Shown in pieces: positions 34,237 to 43,748 of a DNA stretch of 64,000 bases. Within the stretch, counting starts at the first letter, position 1. Each line of letters opens with the position of its first letter. The notes under the pieces were generated by a model. It saw only the letters and a program-made list of their open reading frames with translations. It was not told the DNA's origin and made no database searches. Source of the DNA: Niallia taxi (GTDB lineage Bacteria > Bacillota > Bacilli > Bacillales > Cytobacillaceae). Both the position numbers and the translations under genes were made by a program. Where the stretch lies: assembly GCF_032818155.1 (NCBI RefSeq), contig NZ_CP102589.1:2280001-2344000 (forward strand), written 5' to 3'.

Positions 34237-35142
34237 ATGATTCAATTGAAACAAGTCGTAAAACGAATGAATAAGGATGTCATTCTCGACAAAATGAGCT
34301 TGAACATACAAAAAGGAAGTATCTATGGCCTGCTTGGCTCCAATGGTGCTGGAAAAACAACCATCTTAAAATTACTTGCAGGTATTTATAAACAAGATGA
34401 AGGGACAGTTACAGTTGAAGAACAAGCTGTTTTTGAAAATACGAAATTAAAAAGCAGAATGTTCTTTATTGCTGATTATCCTTCCTTTTTGCCTCATTAC
34501 ACGACAAAACAAATGGCCCTATTTTATAAGGAGCTTTACCCGAGTTGGAATGGAGAACTGTTTAAAAAAATAGGCAATCAGCTTGATATTAACGAAAATA
34601 AAAAAATCCATCACTTTTCTAAAGGTGTACAAAGGCAAATTGCGTTTTGGCTAGCATTTGCAACAGAGCCAGAATACTTAATATTAGATGAACCGTTTGA
34701 CGGGCTTGACCCGGTGATCCGCTCCAATGTGAAGAAGCTCATTGTGCAGCAGGTTGCAGAAAGGGAAATGACTGTTATCATTTCCTCACATAATCTCTCA
34801 GAAGTAGAGGATTTATGTGATCATATAAGTATTATCCATAAGGGAAAATGCTTGATTGAAAATGATATTGATGAAATAAAGCTCGATTTTCATAAAATCC
34901 AAGTTGCTTTCCCTGAAGCAAACACCATCGAACAATTGAAAAAAAGCTTAAGTATGGTCCATTTCGAACAGCGTGGCAGTGTCAGCATGTTCATCGTAAA
35001 AGGTGAAAAAGACGATATCATCAAGCAAATCGACCAGTTTAACCCTTTATTACTTGATATCTTGCCACTAACATTAGAAGAGATATTTATTTACCAAATG
35101 GAGGAATTGGACTATGCCATTAAAGAAAACCTATTATTATAA
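34237..35142 (+). CDS. ABC transporter ATP-binding protein
   Basis: The 301-residue ATPase has Walker A GSNGAGKTTILK (about 33-44), a signature region FSKGVQRQ in place of LSGGQ, Walker B LILDEPFDGLDPV (about 147-159) and the H-loop SSHNLSEVEDL. The C-terminal 90 residues form an extra domain. It should energise the permease encoded next, whose gene overlaps it by 29 nt. The YtrA-type regulator upstream suggests a role in envelope stress or export of an envelope-active compound. Confidence 0.9.
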   Translation: MIQLKQVVKRMNKDVILDKMSLNIQKGSIYGLLGSNGAGKTTILKLLAGIYKQDEGTVTVEEQAVFENTKLKSRMFFIADYPSFLPHYTTKQMALFYKELYPSWNGELFKKIGNQLDINENKKIHHFSKGVQRQIAFWLAFATEPEYLILDEPFDGLDPVIRSNVKKLIVQQVAEREMTVIISSHNLSEVEDLCDHISIIHKGKCLIENDIDEIKLDFHKIQVAFPEANTIEQLKKSLSMVHFEQRGSVSMFIVKGEKDDIIKQIDQFNPLLLDILPLTLEEIFIYQMEELDYAIKENLLL

Positions 35143-37063
35143 GCAATTATCATTATTAACGTTTCGAAACGTCGGCTGGTTAGGAATTATCTCCTTTTTA
35201 GCACTCTTTTTTGCGGTGCCGATGCATTTGATCTTAATGGATAAAAATGATTATAGAAGATGGGAGAGAGATCAAGTATACTCAGAGATTTTTGATATAA
35301 ATATCCTTGTTCAAGCAGGGATAATGATTATTATTCCTCTCCTGCTCGGAATTTTCCTGTTTCGATATATTCAAAGTAAAGCATACAGTGACTTGATTCA
35401 TAGTTTACCAGTCAGCAGAAGCTTCCTGTTTCACTTTTTTACATGGAATGGCTTTCTTGTGTTAATTGTTCCTATTATCTTAAACGCCATCATTATTATG
35501 GCTGCCTATTGGATTATCGATTTGCATCAGTTCATTTCATTTGCAAAAATATTCAGCTGGATTGGCGTATTTATCATATTTACAGCAATTGTGTATTTTA
35601 CATGTATATTTGTCGGCATGCTGACAGGACTTTCGATAACACAAGGTGTATTTACCGTATTGCTGCTTCTTTTTCCAGCAGGAATTATCTATATGGTTTT
35701 TTATAACTTCAGCAACTATGTCCACGGATTTCCTGTCGACAAATACATATCTGATAAACTAATATATTTATCGCCAATATTGGCTCCTGTCATCATTTAC
35801 AGTGATTACTCGGCAGTGAAGGTATATACGTCCTATATTTTGGTATGTGTAATTCTTTATGTAGCAGCATTGCTTCTATATAAAAAGCGGAATGCAGAAA
35901 CAGTTTATCAAACATTGACAGTTAGTAATTTAGGCGGATTGTTTAAATACACTGTAACAATTTGTTTTATGCTTCTGTTTGGTTTGTATTATCAACTGAT
36001 AAATCAAGGTCTGCCATATCATCTCTTTGGACTGTTAATCGGCTCATTTATTGGCTATTTAGTTGGAGAAATGTTCCTTATGAAATCATGGCGGGTGTTT
36101 AACCGCTTAAAAGGTTATGTGTTCTTTTTGCTTGCAGCAATCGTTGTAGCTGTTGCAGCACCATTTCTTAACAGCAAATATGAAAAATTTGTGCCAGAGG
36201 TGGAAGACATCAAAAGTATGAGTTTAGAAGAGTCGGATAATTATTCAGACGATAGTATAAAGACATTAACCTCTGAAGAAAACAAAAAGCTTGTAGTATT
36301 AATGCATAAGGAATTAATTAAGGCAGATGAAACATACGATCATAATAACTATGATGATAGGCTTAAAAAGTTGACAATTGGTTACGAACTCAACAATAGA
36401 AAAGTGACAAGATTTTATACAATGCAGAGAGAGGAATATAAGAAATTACTGAAATCTATTTATGAATCCAAGGAGTATAAAGAGCAATTATATGATTTGG
36501 ATACAAAAGACAATATTACTAAAGTCACAGTCGACATGCCTACTGGTCAAACTTTAAAGATTACTGACAAAAAAGAATTACAGAACTTCCTTACTATCTT
36601 TATGGAGGATAAACGAAATGAGTCCTTTGATCAAATGACCAATAATTATAATCTTGCAGCAACTATAAGTGTTGATAGAAATAACAAAATGACAGATTAT
36701 TATCACACTTTTACTGCAAACAATAAAGAAACGGTGGACTGGCTGAAAAAACGTGGGTATCAGAATTTGTTTTCTGTTGATTCTCAATATGTAGATAAGA
36801 TGTACATCGTGAAGGCAGAAGATATTGATATTGAATATTCGGGTGAGTTTTCAAATGAAGAAATTGACAATAAAATAAGCAAGCTCCAAAACAAGGTTGA
36901 AGTAGAGAATAAGGAGCAGCAAAGTGACATTCTTGCAAAATTTGTGTATCCAAATGAAAAATATACTGTAATAGTAAAGGCTAAGTATCAAGATGATATT
37001 ATAGTGAATTTCATCTCTGAGGATGACCTGCCAGACAGCATTAAACAAAAACTAAAAAATTAA
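35114..37063 (+). CDS. ABC transporter permease with large extracytoplasmic domain
   Basis: The 649-residue protein has about nine hydrophobic segments in the first 360 residues. After the last one (about 340-355, FFLLAAIVVAVAAPF) comes a charged soluble region of nearly 290 residues without further membrane segments, probably outside the cell. This resembles the permeases of YtrA-controlled ABC systems in bacilli, some with a C-terminal domain of unknown function. The ATG at 35114 follows GGAGG and overlaps the ATPase gene by 29 nt. Substrate unknown. Confidence 0.8.
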   Translation: MPLKKTYYYKQLSLLTFRNVGWLGIISFLALFFAVPMHLILMDKNDYRRWERDQVYSEIFDINILVQAGIMIIIPLLLGIFLFRYIQSKAYSDLIHSLPVSRSFLFHFFTWNGFLVLIVPIILNAIIIMAAYWIIDLHQFISFAKIFSWIGVFIIFTAIVYFTCIFVGMLTGLSITQGVFTVLLLLFPAGIIYMVFYNFSNYVHGFPVDKYISDKLIYLSPILAPVIIYSDYSAVKVYTSYILVCVILYVAALLLYKKRNAETVYQTLTVSNLGGLFKYTVTICFMLLFGLYYQLINQGLPYHLFGLLIGSFIGYLVGEMFLMKSWRVFNRLKGYVFFLLAAIVVAVAAPFLNSKYEKFVPEVEDIKSMSLEESDNYSDDSIKTLTSEENKKLVVLMHKELIKADETYDHNNYDDRLKKLTIGYELNNRKVTRFYTMQREEYKKLLKSIYESKEYKEQLYDLDTKDNITKVTVDMPTGQTLKITDKKELQNFLTIFMEDKRNESFDQMTNNYNLAATISVDRNNKMTDYYHTFTANNKETVDWLKKRGYQNLFSVDSQYVDKMYIVKAEDIDIEYSGEFSNEEIDNKISKLQNKVEVENKEQQSDILAKFVYPNEKYTVIVKAKYQDDIIVNFISEDDLPDSIKQKLKN

Positions 37064-37090
37064 CGAAACAAAAAGGAGAGTCGATGTGCA

Positions 37091-37429
37091 ATGGCTGATA
37101 ATTACATAAACGAAGTGTATATGGCAGCTTTTGCACAGAAGCTTTTCCGTTCTGTATTCGGGATCGTTAGACAGCAGGAACTTGCGGAGCTTGTCGCTCA
37201 GAAGTCGTTGTCTGCTAGTTTGGAGAAAAGTGCAATTCTTGCGAAAGTGGATTGGGAGAAATATACCCTGAAGCTTGCTGTTCGCACGGCAATCAACTGT
37301 AAGAATTCATCAGATGAGCAAAAGGAGAAGCTATTACTACGCTTCCATAAGTATCCGACTGATATAAAAAATGAAATAGAGAGTAATTTTAGTAAAGAGA
37401 ATAAGGTTTTCAAAATGGCAGGGTTGTAA
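37091..37429 (+). CDS. Small helical protein of unknown function
   Basis: The 112-residue soluble protein is rich in Ala, Lys and Glu and is predicted to be helical throughout. I do not recognise a family. It starts 27 nt after the ABC permease stop with AAAGGAG upstream of the ATG, though 13 nt away, so it may be the last gene of that operon. Confidence 0.55.
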   Translation: MADNYINEVYMAAFAQKLFRSVFGIVRQQELAELVAQKSLSASLEKSAILAKVDWEKYTLKLAVRTAINCKNSSDEQKEKLLLRFHKYPTDIKNEIESNFSKENKVFKMAGL

Positions 37430-37532
37430 TCCTGCCTTTTTTGTTTTCTTATTTTGAAAATAGATAGAAATTGCTCCATTATATGGTAGAATTAATTTGG
37501 TAAACAAACATTTAAAGGAGTTCTAACCTAAT

Positions 37533-38480
37533 ATGAATTTTGAACCTTTATTTTTTAATCCTATCTTTATGGACCGTATTTGGGGAGGGACAGAGCTGCG
37601 CAGCTTTGGATACGAGATTCCTTCTGAAACAACAGGTGAATGCTGGGCATTTTCTGCTCATCCGAACGGACAAAGCGTCGTTAAAAACGGCAAGTTCGCA
37701 GGAAAAACGTTAGGCGAATTATGGGAAAATAACAAAGAGCTGTTTGGTCATGCAGAAGGAGATCGTTTTCCTTTGCTAACTAAATTATTGGATGCTAATC
37801 AAGATTTATCTGTGCAGGTTCATCCAAATGATGAATATGCAAACGTTCATGAAAATGGCGAACTAGGAAAAACGGAATGCTGGTATATTGTCGATTGTAA
37901 GGAAGGTGCTGAAATTATTTTTGGTCACCATGCCCAAACAAAAGAAGAGCTGGAAAGCATGATCCGTGAAAATAAATGGACAGAGTTATTGAATAAAGTT
38001 CCTGTGCAAAAAGGTGATTTTTTCTTTGTGCCAAGCGGGACAATCCATGCTATTGGAGAAGGGATTATCATCCTGGAAACACAGCAAAATTCGGATACAA
38101 CATATCGTGTTTATGATTATGACCGAAAAGATGATACAGGGAATACGAGAGAACTGCATGTTATACAATCTGTTGATGTGACGACAGTTCCTCACAAAGC
38201 CGATTCCTTTGATGTCAAAGTGGAAACAAATGGCGATTTAACGGTAACTACCTTTATCGAGTGTGACTATTTCACAGTTGAAAAATGGGACATTCAAGGC
38301 ACTAGCATAAACACACAAACAAAGCCGTTTCTATTATGCAGTGTTATTGAAGGAGAAGGAAGCATTAAAAAGGATTCAGCTAGCTATCCTTTCAAAAAAG
38401 GAGATCATTTCTTACTACCTAGCGGATTTGGCAGCTTTGAAGTGGAAGGAAACAGTGAATTGATTGTTTCTTATCTATAA
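37533..38480 (+). CDS. manA: Mannose-6-phosphate isomerase, class I
   Basis: The 315-residue enzyme interconverts mannose 6-phosphate and fructose 6-phosphate. It has the start FFNPIFMDRIWGG, zinc ligands in VQVHPNDEYANVHENG (about 96-111), GKTECWYIV, FVPSGTIHAIGEG (about 168) and a Bacillus-type length. The ATG follows AAAGGAG. It appears monocistronic and ends at a perfect 15-bp terminator. Confidence 0.93.
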   Translation: MNFEPLFFNPIFMDRIWGGTELRSFGYEIPSETTGECWAFSAHPNGQSVVKNGKFAGKTLGELWENNKELFGHAEGDRFPLLTKLLDANQDLSVQVHPNDEYANVHENGELGKTECWYIVDCKEGAEIIFGHHAQTKEELESMIRENKWTELLNKVPVQKGDFFFVPSGTIHAIGEGIIILETQQNSDTTYRVYDYDRKDDTGNTRELHVIQSVDVTTVPHKADSFDVKVETNGDLTVTTFIECDYFTVEKWDIQGTSINTQTKPFLLCSVIEGEGSIKKDSASYPFKKGDHFLLPSGFGSFEVEGNSELIVSYL

Positions 38481-38522
38481 GCGAAAAAAGAGGCTGGGAC
38501 ATAAGTATATGAATCAGTATAA

Positions 38523-38575
38523 AAACCGAACTATCCATTCTAATCTCGATTGGATAGTTCGGTTTCTTGTTTTTT
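38523..38575 (+). terminator. Terminator after manA
   Basis: AAACCGAACTATCCA (38523-38537) pairs perfectly with TGGATAGTTCGGTTT (38551-38565), then a T-rich tail. Confidence 0.88.
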
Positions 38576-38595
38576 AAATTACAATAATTAGAAAT

Positions 38596-38735
38596 TTTAG
38601 TGGAATGGAGCGGAGGCCACTCGACTACTAAGGGAAATAGAGGACGCTTTAGACCCCGCAGGCGAAGACGAGGAGGCTCAGCTTCCTCCCCGCGGAAAGC
38701 GCGAGGACGAGCGCGCAATGAAACGAACTAATTTT
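38596..38735. repeat. GC-rich dispersed intergenic repeat, copy 1
   Basis: The element begins TTTAGTGGAATGGAGCGGAG, contains GGAGGCTCAGCTTCCTCCCC with an imperfect GGAGG/CCTCC hairpin followed by CGCGGAAAGCG, and ends AATGAAACGAACTA. The same ordered blocks occur at 58416-58530. It is far richer in GC than its surroundings. Confidence 0.75.
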
Positions 38736-38839
38736 AACTCCATATTCTATTTTGTCACAAGCTTCATTATTCAAATATGGATTTAATTTTATTATTCGTG
38801 TTTAGAAAGGTTATCTTTTGTTTTGTCCCAGCATCTTTT

Positions 38840-39637
38840 TTAGCCTATTCTATATGCAGTTGGTTGGCGTTTGGAATAGGTGTAAACATGCGTAAAACCG
38901 CACGCTTTCGCCAAGTCTATTCCTTGCTGAAAACCTGCGCCTGCTGTTTCAGCATGATGGGAGTCGGAACCAATCGTAAGCAGCTTTCCGCCTAGTTCCT
39001 TATAAAGTCCTAAAATGTCATGAGAAGGCATCGATAACTCTACACTTGTGCGCCATCCAGAAGTATTAATCTCCAGGCCAATGTCTCTGCTTATTGCGAT
39101 TGTCAGTATATCGGCAATTAAATCCTTATGCTTGTCAAAATCATATAAACCCCTTGGGGAAAAAGCATAGCGCTTCATTAAGTCAAAATGGGCAATAATG
39201 TCGATGTCTGCTGACTGCACCATTTTTCTTAGCTCTAGAAAGTAATCCTCGTAAATATCTTTATCAGGATTTGCATTCATATACCTTCTTAACGTAGTGC
39301 CGCCTAGATTATGAACAGAGCCTAAGATAAAATCTAAGGGAATCGGTTTTAATGCATTTTGATAAATACCTTTTAGCAAATGGGGCTCACATAATTCAAT
39401 GCCTACCTTGATCAAAAGCTTGTCTTTAAAAATATCCTGACATCTTTTTATATCATGGAGGTACTTATCCCAAACCATGTGCCCATATGTTGGTGCATTT
39501 GGATTTACGGAGAAATGCTCTGTAAAACAAATTTCTTGGACTCCATTGTTTATAGCGCTTTGACAAATTTCCTCCATATCAGCCTTTGAATCAAAGGAAT
39601 GATTGGAGTGATGATGATAGTCTGTATAATACTGCAT
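38840..39637 (-). CDS. PHP-domain phosphatase, histidinol-phosphatase type
   Basis: The 265-residue protein starts MQYYTDYHHHSNHSFDSKAD, the PHP metal-binding motif, and continues with CFTEHFSVNPN, a KVGIELCEPH segment, ILGSVHNLGG, DIIAHFDLMKRYA and TIGSDSHHAETAGAGF. These His, Asp and Glu residues form the trinuclear metal site of HisJ-like phosphoesterases. No histidine biosynthesis genes adjoin it, so the substrate is uncertain. The ATG at 39637 has AGGAGG upstream. Confidence 0.88.
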   Translation of the reverse strand: MQYYTDYHHHSNHSFDSKADMEEICQSAINNGVQEICFTEHFSVNPNAPTYGHMVWDKYLHDIKRCQDIFKDKLLIKVGIELCEPHLLKGIYQNALKPIPLDFILGSVHNLGGTTLRRYMNANPDKDIYEDYFLELRKMVQSADIDIIAHFDLMKRYAFSPRGLYDFDKHKDLIADILTIAISRDIGLEINTSGWRTSVELSMPSHDILGLYKELGGKLLTIGSDSHHAETAGAGFQQGIDLAKACGFTHVYTYSKRQPTAYRIG

Positions 39638-39712
39638 AATTCCTCCTAAGTAGAAAGACTTTGTATTTATTATTTCATACAGGAAAAGTTATGTCAGTTT
39701 TTTTATTTCCTT

Positions 39713-39742
39713 TTGACAAAAAAACAAGTTTCCCTCTATAAT
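39713..39742 (+). promoter_or_regulatory. SigA promoter of the alpha/beta hydrolase gene
   Basis: TTGACA (39713-39718), 18-nt spacer and TATAAT (39737-39742) are both consensus boxes. A small CCCTCTATAATAGAGGG palindrome spans the -10 box. Confidence 0.8.
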
Positions 39743-39824
39743 AGAGGGAATAAGAAATCGATTTTTTAAAACCGAGTAAACCTGTATGAAAAGTTTATTT
39801 AAGGGGATTGTGGGAGGTAAACGA

Positions 39825-40601
39825 ATGACTGTACACCAAAGGCTTATGTGGAAAAAGGAGGAGCTTGCCCTCTCCATTGATTATCCAGCAAACGGAATCA
39901 AAAAAAACGGGCATGTTGTGCTTATATGCCACGGCTTAATTGGAAGCCGAATTGGTGTTGACAGACTCTTTGTGAAATCAGCATCAGAGCTTGTGAAAAA
40001 TGGCTATACTGTGTATCGCTTTGATTATGCTGGCTGTGGTGAAAGCACAGGAGAGTATGGCAGCTTTGGATTATGCGATCTTATTGCACAAACTAAAACA
40101 CTCATAGATTATGCTTGCAGGCAGGAAGAGACAGATAAGATTATTCTGCTTGGACACAGCTTAGGTGGAGCAGTGACATTGCTTCAAGCAAACAGGGATG
40201 ACAGGGTAAAGAAGCTCATCCAATGGGCTGCTGTTGGAAGCCCATATAAGGATTTAGCAAATATAGTGGGCAACAGTGAGGTTGAAAGTTTAAAAGACTG
40301 TGAGACAGTAGATTTTTATGGATATCCTCTTTCAGAGTATTTCTTTCAGTCGATGAAGAAATATCATCCGCTAAAGGAATGCGCAAGCTTCAAAGGAGAC
40401 GTTCTGATTCTCCATGGCAATGGTGATTCTGATATCCCCCATGATTATCTTTTTGAATATAAACATAAATATGAACAAAGGACAGTGGGAAGTGTGGAAG
40501 CATTTATCGTCGAACATGGGGAGCATACCTTTTCTTCCTCCGCCCATTACAAAGAGCTTATTGGAAAAACAGTAAACTGGTTGAACAAACAAATGTTGTG
40601 A
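39825..40601 (+). CDS. Alpha/beta hydrolase
   Basis: The 258-residue enzyme has the classic fold order: VVLICHGLIGSRIGVDR (oxyanion region, about 31-47), the nucleophile elbow LLGHSLGGAV with Ser112, an acid in HGNGDSDIPHDY and the His of VEHGEHTFSS near the C-terminus. It resembles serine aminopeptidase/lysophospholipase-type esterases. An ATG at 39786 is possible, but GGGAGGT precedes the ATG at 39825. Monocistronic, ending at a clear terminator. Substrate not predictable. Confidence 0.85.
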   Translation: MTVHQRLMWKKEELALSIDYPANGIKKNGHVVLICHGLIGSRIGVDRLFVKSASELVKNGYTVYRFDYAGCGESTGEYGSFGLCDLIAQTKTLIDYACRQEETDKIILLGHSLGGAVTLLQANRDDRVKKLIQWAAVGSPYKDLANIVGNSEVESLKDCETVDFYGYPLSEYFFQSMKKYHPLKECASFKGDVLILHGNGDSDIPHDYLFEYKHKYEQRTVGSVEAFIVEHGEHTFSSSAHYKELIGKTVNWLNKQML

Positions 40602-40665
40602 GTTTTTTTGTTAATTTATATTACCTGAAATAAAGACGTCAGGAACACGAAAACTTAGATGTACG

Positions 40666-40695
40666 AAGGATTCTTTTGCAAGAATCCTTTTTTAT
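40666..40695 (+). terminator. Terminator before the chemoreceptor gene
   Basis: Perfect stem AAGGATTCTT (40666-40675) / AAGAATCCTT (40680-40689), loop TTGC, T run. Confidence 0.9.
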
Positions 40696-40791
40696 ATTCT
40701 GGTGATTTTTTTAATTAAAAAATATTGCAAAATGCTATTCAACAATTGTTTGTTGTTGTCGATATTACTCCTAGAGATAGGAGGGACTCTT

Positions 40792-42525
40792 TTGACAGAA
40801 AAATTTAAGTTCAAAAATTTAAGGATTGGTTACAAATATGGAATAGTGTTCTTGCTGACGCTTGTCTTATTTTTAACTTCTATCGGGATCACGTATGTAT
40901 CCTTAAACAAAATGTCCAGCAATATGAATGAAATAAGCAGTAAAAATGAATTAAGCATTAATACAATGGAATTAGTAGCACTTTTTCAAGAGAAAAATAC
41001 GCAAATACCTTTGTATTTCCTTGATGCTAATGATGAAAAGCTTGATGAATACTTAGAATTAAGTAAAAAATTCACTTTGACTGCTTTAAAAGTGGAAAAA
41101 AATATGGAAGGCAAGGAAGCTAAACAAATATATTTAAAGCTTATTGCCAACAATCAAGAAATTGATGAAATATTCTTTAATTCTGTTGTACCAAATGTTA
41201 AGGATTTTAATACAACTTCTTATAAAGAACTTGAAAAGCAAATTAGTGACTTAAAAGGAAAGGTAACCGAAGAAGGCGAACAGCTAAATAAACTTGTTTC
41301 CGCGGAAAACCAGCAATCATTGGCTGAATCTAAGTCATATGTAACAAGAACAAGCTTTTTAGTCGGCATCTTAACAATTGTGACAATTGCCATTTCAAGT
41401 GCTATCTTAATTATTATCTCTAAAAGAATACAAGGAAAGTTAAAGCATGTTATAGAGGTAAGCGATTCCATAGCTAATGGGAAATTGGATGTGTCGCTGC
41501 TTGATGAAAGTTCTACAGATGAGATCGGAGTAATGTCCAAATCTATTAATAAAATGGGTCAAAGCTTGAAAGAGACGATTTATGGTATTTCATCCATGTC
41601 TACAAATCTTGATTCAAGAAGTTTAGAGGTATCTGAGGCAGCTGCTGAAGTCAGCACTACGATTGATACGATTTCAATGACTGTTCAGGAGTTAGTTGAA
41701 GGAGTAAATGTACAGGCAGATGCTTCATCAACGATTGCTGTCAACATGCAGGATTTTAACCAGCAAATTGCTATAGCAGATGAAAATGCGAATCAATTAG
41801 TGAAAACTTCAGCAGTTGTCACTGCTTCTAGCAAAGAGGGCTCAAGACTTATGAATAAGTCTTTAGAGCAGATGCACACCATTAATACGGTTGTAACAAG
41901 CAGTGTGGAAAAAATGAAAGAATTGGAAGGTAATACGGCAAATATCACTAAGCTTGTGACCTTTATTAAGTCGATTGCTGACCAGACGAATTTGCTATCG
42001 TTGAATGCTTCAATTGAAGCTGCCAGAGCAGGCGAGGCAGGTAAAGGCTTTTCAGTTGTTGCAGAAGAAGTGCGTAAATTAGCTGTGCAAACATCTGATT
42101 CGATAACAGATATAACCGGATTAGTCACAGCAATTAGAGAAAATAGTATTGAATCACTAACACAGCTAGAAAAAGGCTATGAGGAAGTGAATAAGGGCGC
42201 TGAACAGATTAAAATGACAGAAAGCACCTTTAATGCCATTATGGATGGAATTACTAATCTGACAGAGAAATCGCTGAACATATCGGAAATCATTAAGGAA
42301 TTTACAAAGACGGGCAATGGCATTAGTGCGTCCGTTGAGCAAATTGCCGCAGTATCTGAGGAATCAGCAGCATCCTTTGAAGAGGTTTCTGCTTCGATGA
42401 TGCAACAAAATGACATGATGACAAGTATTTCAGCAAACTTCAAGGAAATTACGCAAATGGTCGATAATATGAATAGCATGATTCAAAAATTCGAACTTGA
42501 TAAGGAGGAGAAGGGAGATGCGTAA
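40792..42525 (+). CDS. Methyl-accepting chemotaxis protein
   Basis: The 577-residue receptor has membrane segments at about 17-39 and 190-212 that flank a helical sensor domain of about 150 residues. A HAMP domain (about 213-265) and a long signalling coiled coil follow, with the conserved hairpin DQTNLLSLNASIEAARAGEA (about 396-415). A longer frame opens at 40702, but TAGGAGGGA sits before the TTG at 40792, which I use. Its end overlaps the next gene, a sugar-binding lipoprotein, by 8 nt. The receptor may therefore sense a sugar through that protein. Confidence 0.9.
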   Translation: MTEKFKFKNLRIGYKYGIVFLLTLVLFLTSIGITYVSLNKMSSNMNEISSKNELSINTMELVALFQEKNTQIPLYFLDANDEKLDEYLELSKKFTLTALKVEKNMEGKEAKQIYLKLIANNQEIDEIFFNSVVPNVKDFNTTSYKELEKQISDLKGKVTEEGEQLNKLVSAENQQSLAESKSYVTRTSFLVGILTIVTIAISSAILIIISKRIQGKLKHVIEVSDSIANGKLDVSLLDESSTDEIGVMSKSINKMGQSLKETIYGISSMSTNLDSRSLEVSEAAAEVSTTIDTISMTVQELVEGVNVQADASSTIAVNMQDFNQQIAIADENANQLVKTSAVVTASSKEGSRLMNKSLEQMHTINTVVTSSVEKMKELEGNTANITKLVTFIKSIADQTNLLSLNASIEAARAGEAGKGFSVVAEEVRKLAVQTSDSITDITGLVTAIRENSIESLTQLEKGYEEVNKGAEQIKMTESTFNAIMDGITNLTEKSLNISEIIKEFTKTGNGISASVEQIAAVSEESAASFEEVSASMMQQNDMMTSISANFKEITQMVDNMNSMIQKFELDKEEKGDA

Positions 42526-43564
42526 GTCACTGCAGAAAAAGCTTATGGCGGGAGCGTGTGTCATGGCCATGACTTTTTTGGCTGCCTGCTCCCAAACTAC
42601 AACCGAGAATTCAGAACCAAAAATGAAGCTTGCTCAAGATGACAGCAAGGTCTATGTAGGCTTCTCATTAGACACACTGCAAGAGGATCGCTGGTATAAG
42701 GACAAGGAAGCATTTGAGAAAAAAGTGCTGGAACTTGGTGGTGAAGTGAAAACACTTGCTGCTAATGGCGTGGATAGTGTGCAAATCAAACAAGCTGAGC
42801 TGCTTATTGCGGAAGGTGTCGACGTATTAGTCGTAGTGCCGCATAATGCAGAGGTTTCTGCTGAAATTGTTGACAAAGCGCATAAAGCAAATGTGAAAGT
42901 CGTTTCTTATGACAGACTGATTAAGAATGCAGATGTGGATTACTATATTTCCTATGATAATAAAAAGGTTGGCCAATTGCAGGCACAGGAAATACTCAAA
43001 AAGCAAAAGAAAGGTAATTTCGCCTACATTGGTGGAGCTGAAACAGACAATAATGCTGTGCTCTTTCGAGAAGGGGCAATGGAAGTACTGCAGCCTTATA
43101 TAGATAAAGGCGACATTAAGCTTGTGTTTGATAAATATACAGATGAGTGGCAGCCTGAAATAGCAGAGACTAATATGAAGCAAGCGTTAAAGGAAAATAA
43201 CAATAATATTCAAGCTGTTATCGCCGCAAATGACGGGACTGCTGGCGGTGTTATCAATGCTTTGCAGGCAATTGGGAAAACAATTCCTGTTTCAGGGCAG
43301 GATGCGGAAATCACTGGCCTAAAACGCATTCTTGCTGGGAGCCAAACAATGACAGTCTATAAACCAATTCAGGTTATAGCAGAAGATGCAGCAGCCATCG
43401 CTATGAAAGCTGGGAAAAACGAAAAAATCGATACAACAGCTACAGTCAACAATGGGAAAAACGATGTTCCATCCATTCTCCTTGATCCAGTTGCGGTCAC
43501 CAAAAGCAATATAGACGAAACCGTTATTAAAGATAAGTTCATCACTGAAGATGAACTGAAATAA
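42518..43564 (+). CDS. Sugar-binding lipoprotein, xylose-binding-protein type
   Basis: The 348-residue protein has a lipoprotein signal peptide with lipobox LAAC (Cys24) and a periplasmic-binding-protein type 1 domain similar to XylF/RbsB: VYVGFSLDTLQEDRWYKDKE, VLVVVPHNAEV, VVSYDRLIKNADVDYYISYD and VIAANDGTAGGVINALQA. No permease or ATPase gene is adjacent. The ATG at 42518 lies within the end of the chemoreceptor gene and has AAGGAGG upstream, so the two are translated together. I infer a ligand-binding partner for the receptor. An orphan transporter component is the alternative. Confidence 0.88.
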   Translation: MRKSLQKKLMAGACVMAMTFLAACSQTTTENSEPKMKLAQDDSKVYVGFSLDTLQEDRWYKDKEAFEKKVLELGGEVKTLAANGVDSVQIKQAELLIAEGVDVLVVVPHNAEVSAEIVDKAHKANVKVVSYDRLIKNADVDYYISYDNKKVGQLQAQEILKKQKKGNFAYIGGAETDNNAVLFREGAMEVLQPYIDKGDIKLVFDKYTDEWQPEIAETNMKQALKENNNNIQAVIAANDGTAGGVINALQAIGKTIPVSGQDAEITGLKRILAGSQTMTVYKPIQVIAEDAAAIAMKAGKNEKIDTTATVNNGKNDVPSILLDPVAVTKSNIDETVIKDKFITEDELK

Positions 43565-43567
43565 TGA

Positions 43568-43603
43568 AAAGGAGCTTCTAACGCTAGAAGCTCCTTTCTT
43601 TGT
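43568..43603 (+). terminator. Terminator after the sugar-binding lipoprotein gene
   Basis: Perfect 13-bp stem AAAGGAGCTTCTA (43568-43580) / TAGAAGCTCCTTT (43585-43597), loop ACGC. Confidence 0.92.
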
Positions 43604-43748
43604 GTATAGATGACACTACTCTTTTTTGATTGGATAGTATATAATTAATCGTATAGAAAAAGATAGTATCTAGTACTAAGAGCAGATGGTATAATAATAT
43701 AGAACTAACATAGATGATACGTTTTAATTTACATAAAGGAGTTTTAAT

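Larger units (their letters stand above)
38481..38839. other. Intergenic region with terminator and GC-rich repeat
   Basis: No gene is supported here. The region carries AGAGGCTGGGACATAA at about 38490, a motif I associate with Bacillus intergenic elements. The manA terminator and one copy of a dispersed repeat (38596-38735) follow. An open frame on the minus strand across the repeat is an artefact of its GC content. Confidence 0.5.

Noticed and set aside
38419..38718. Minus-strand ORF of about 99 residues across the manA end and repeat
   Set aside because: It runs through a terminator stem and the GC-rich repeat, has an odd Arg/Pro-rich composition and overlaps manA.
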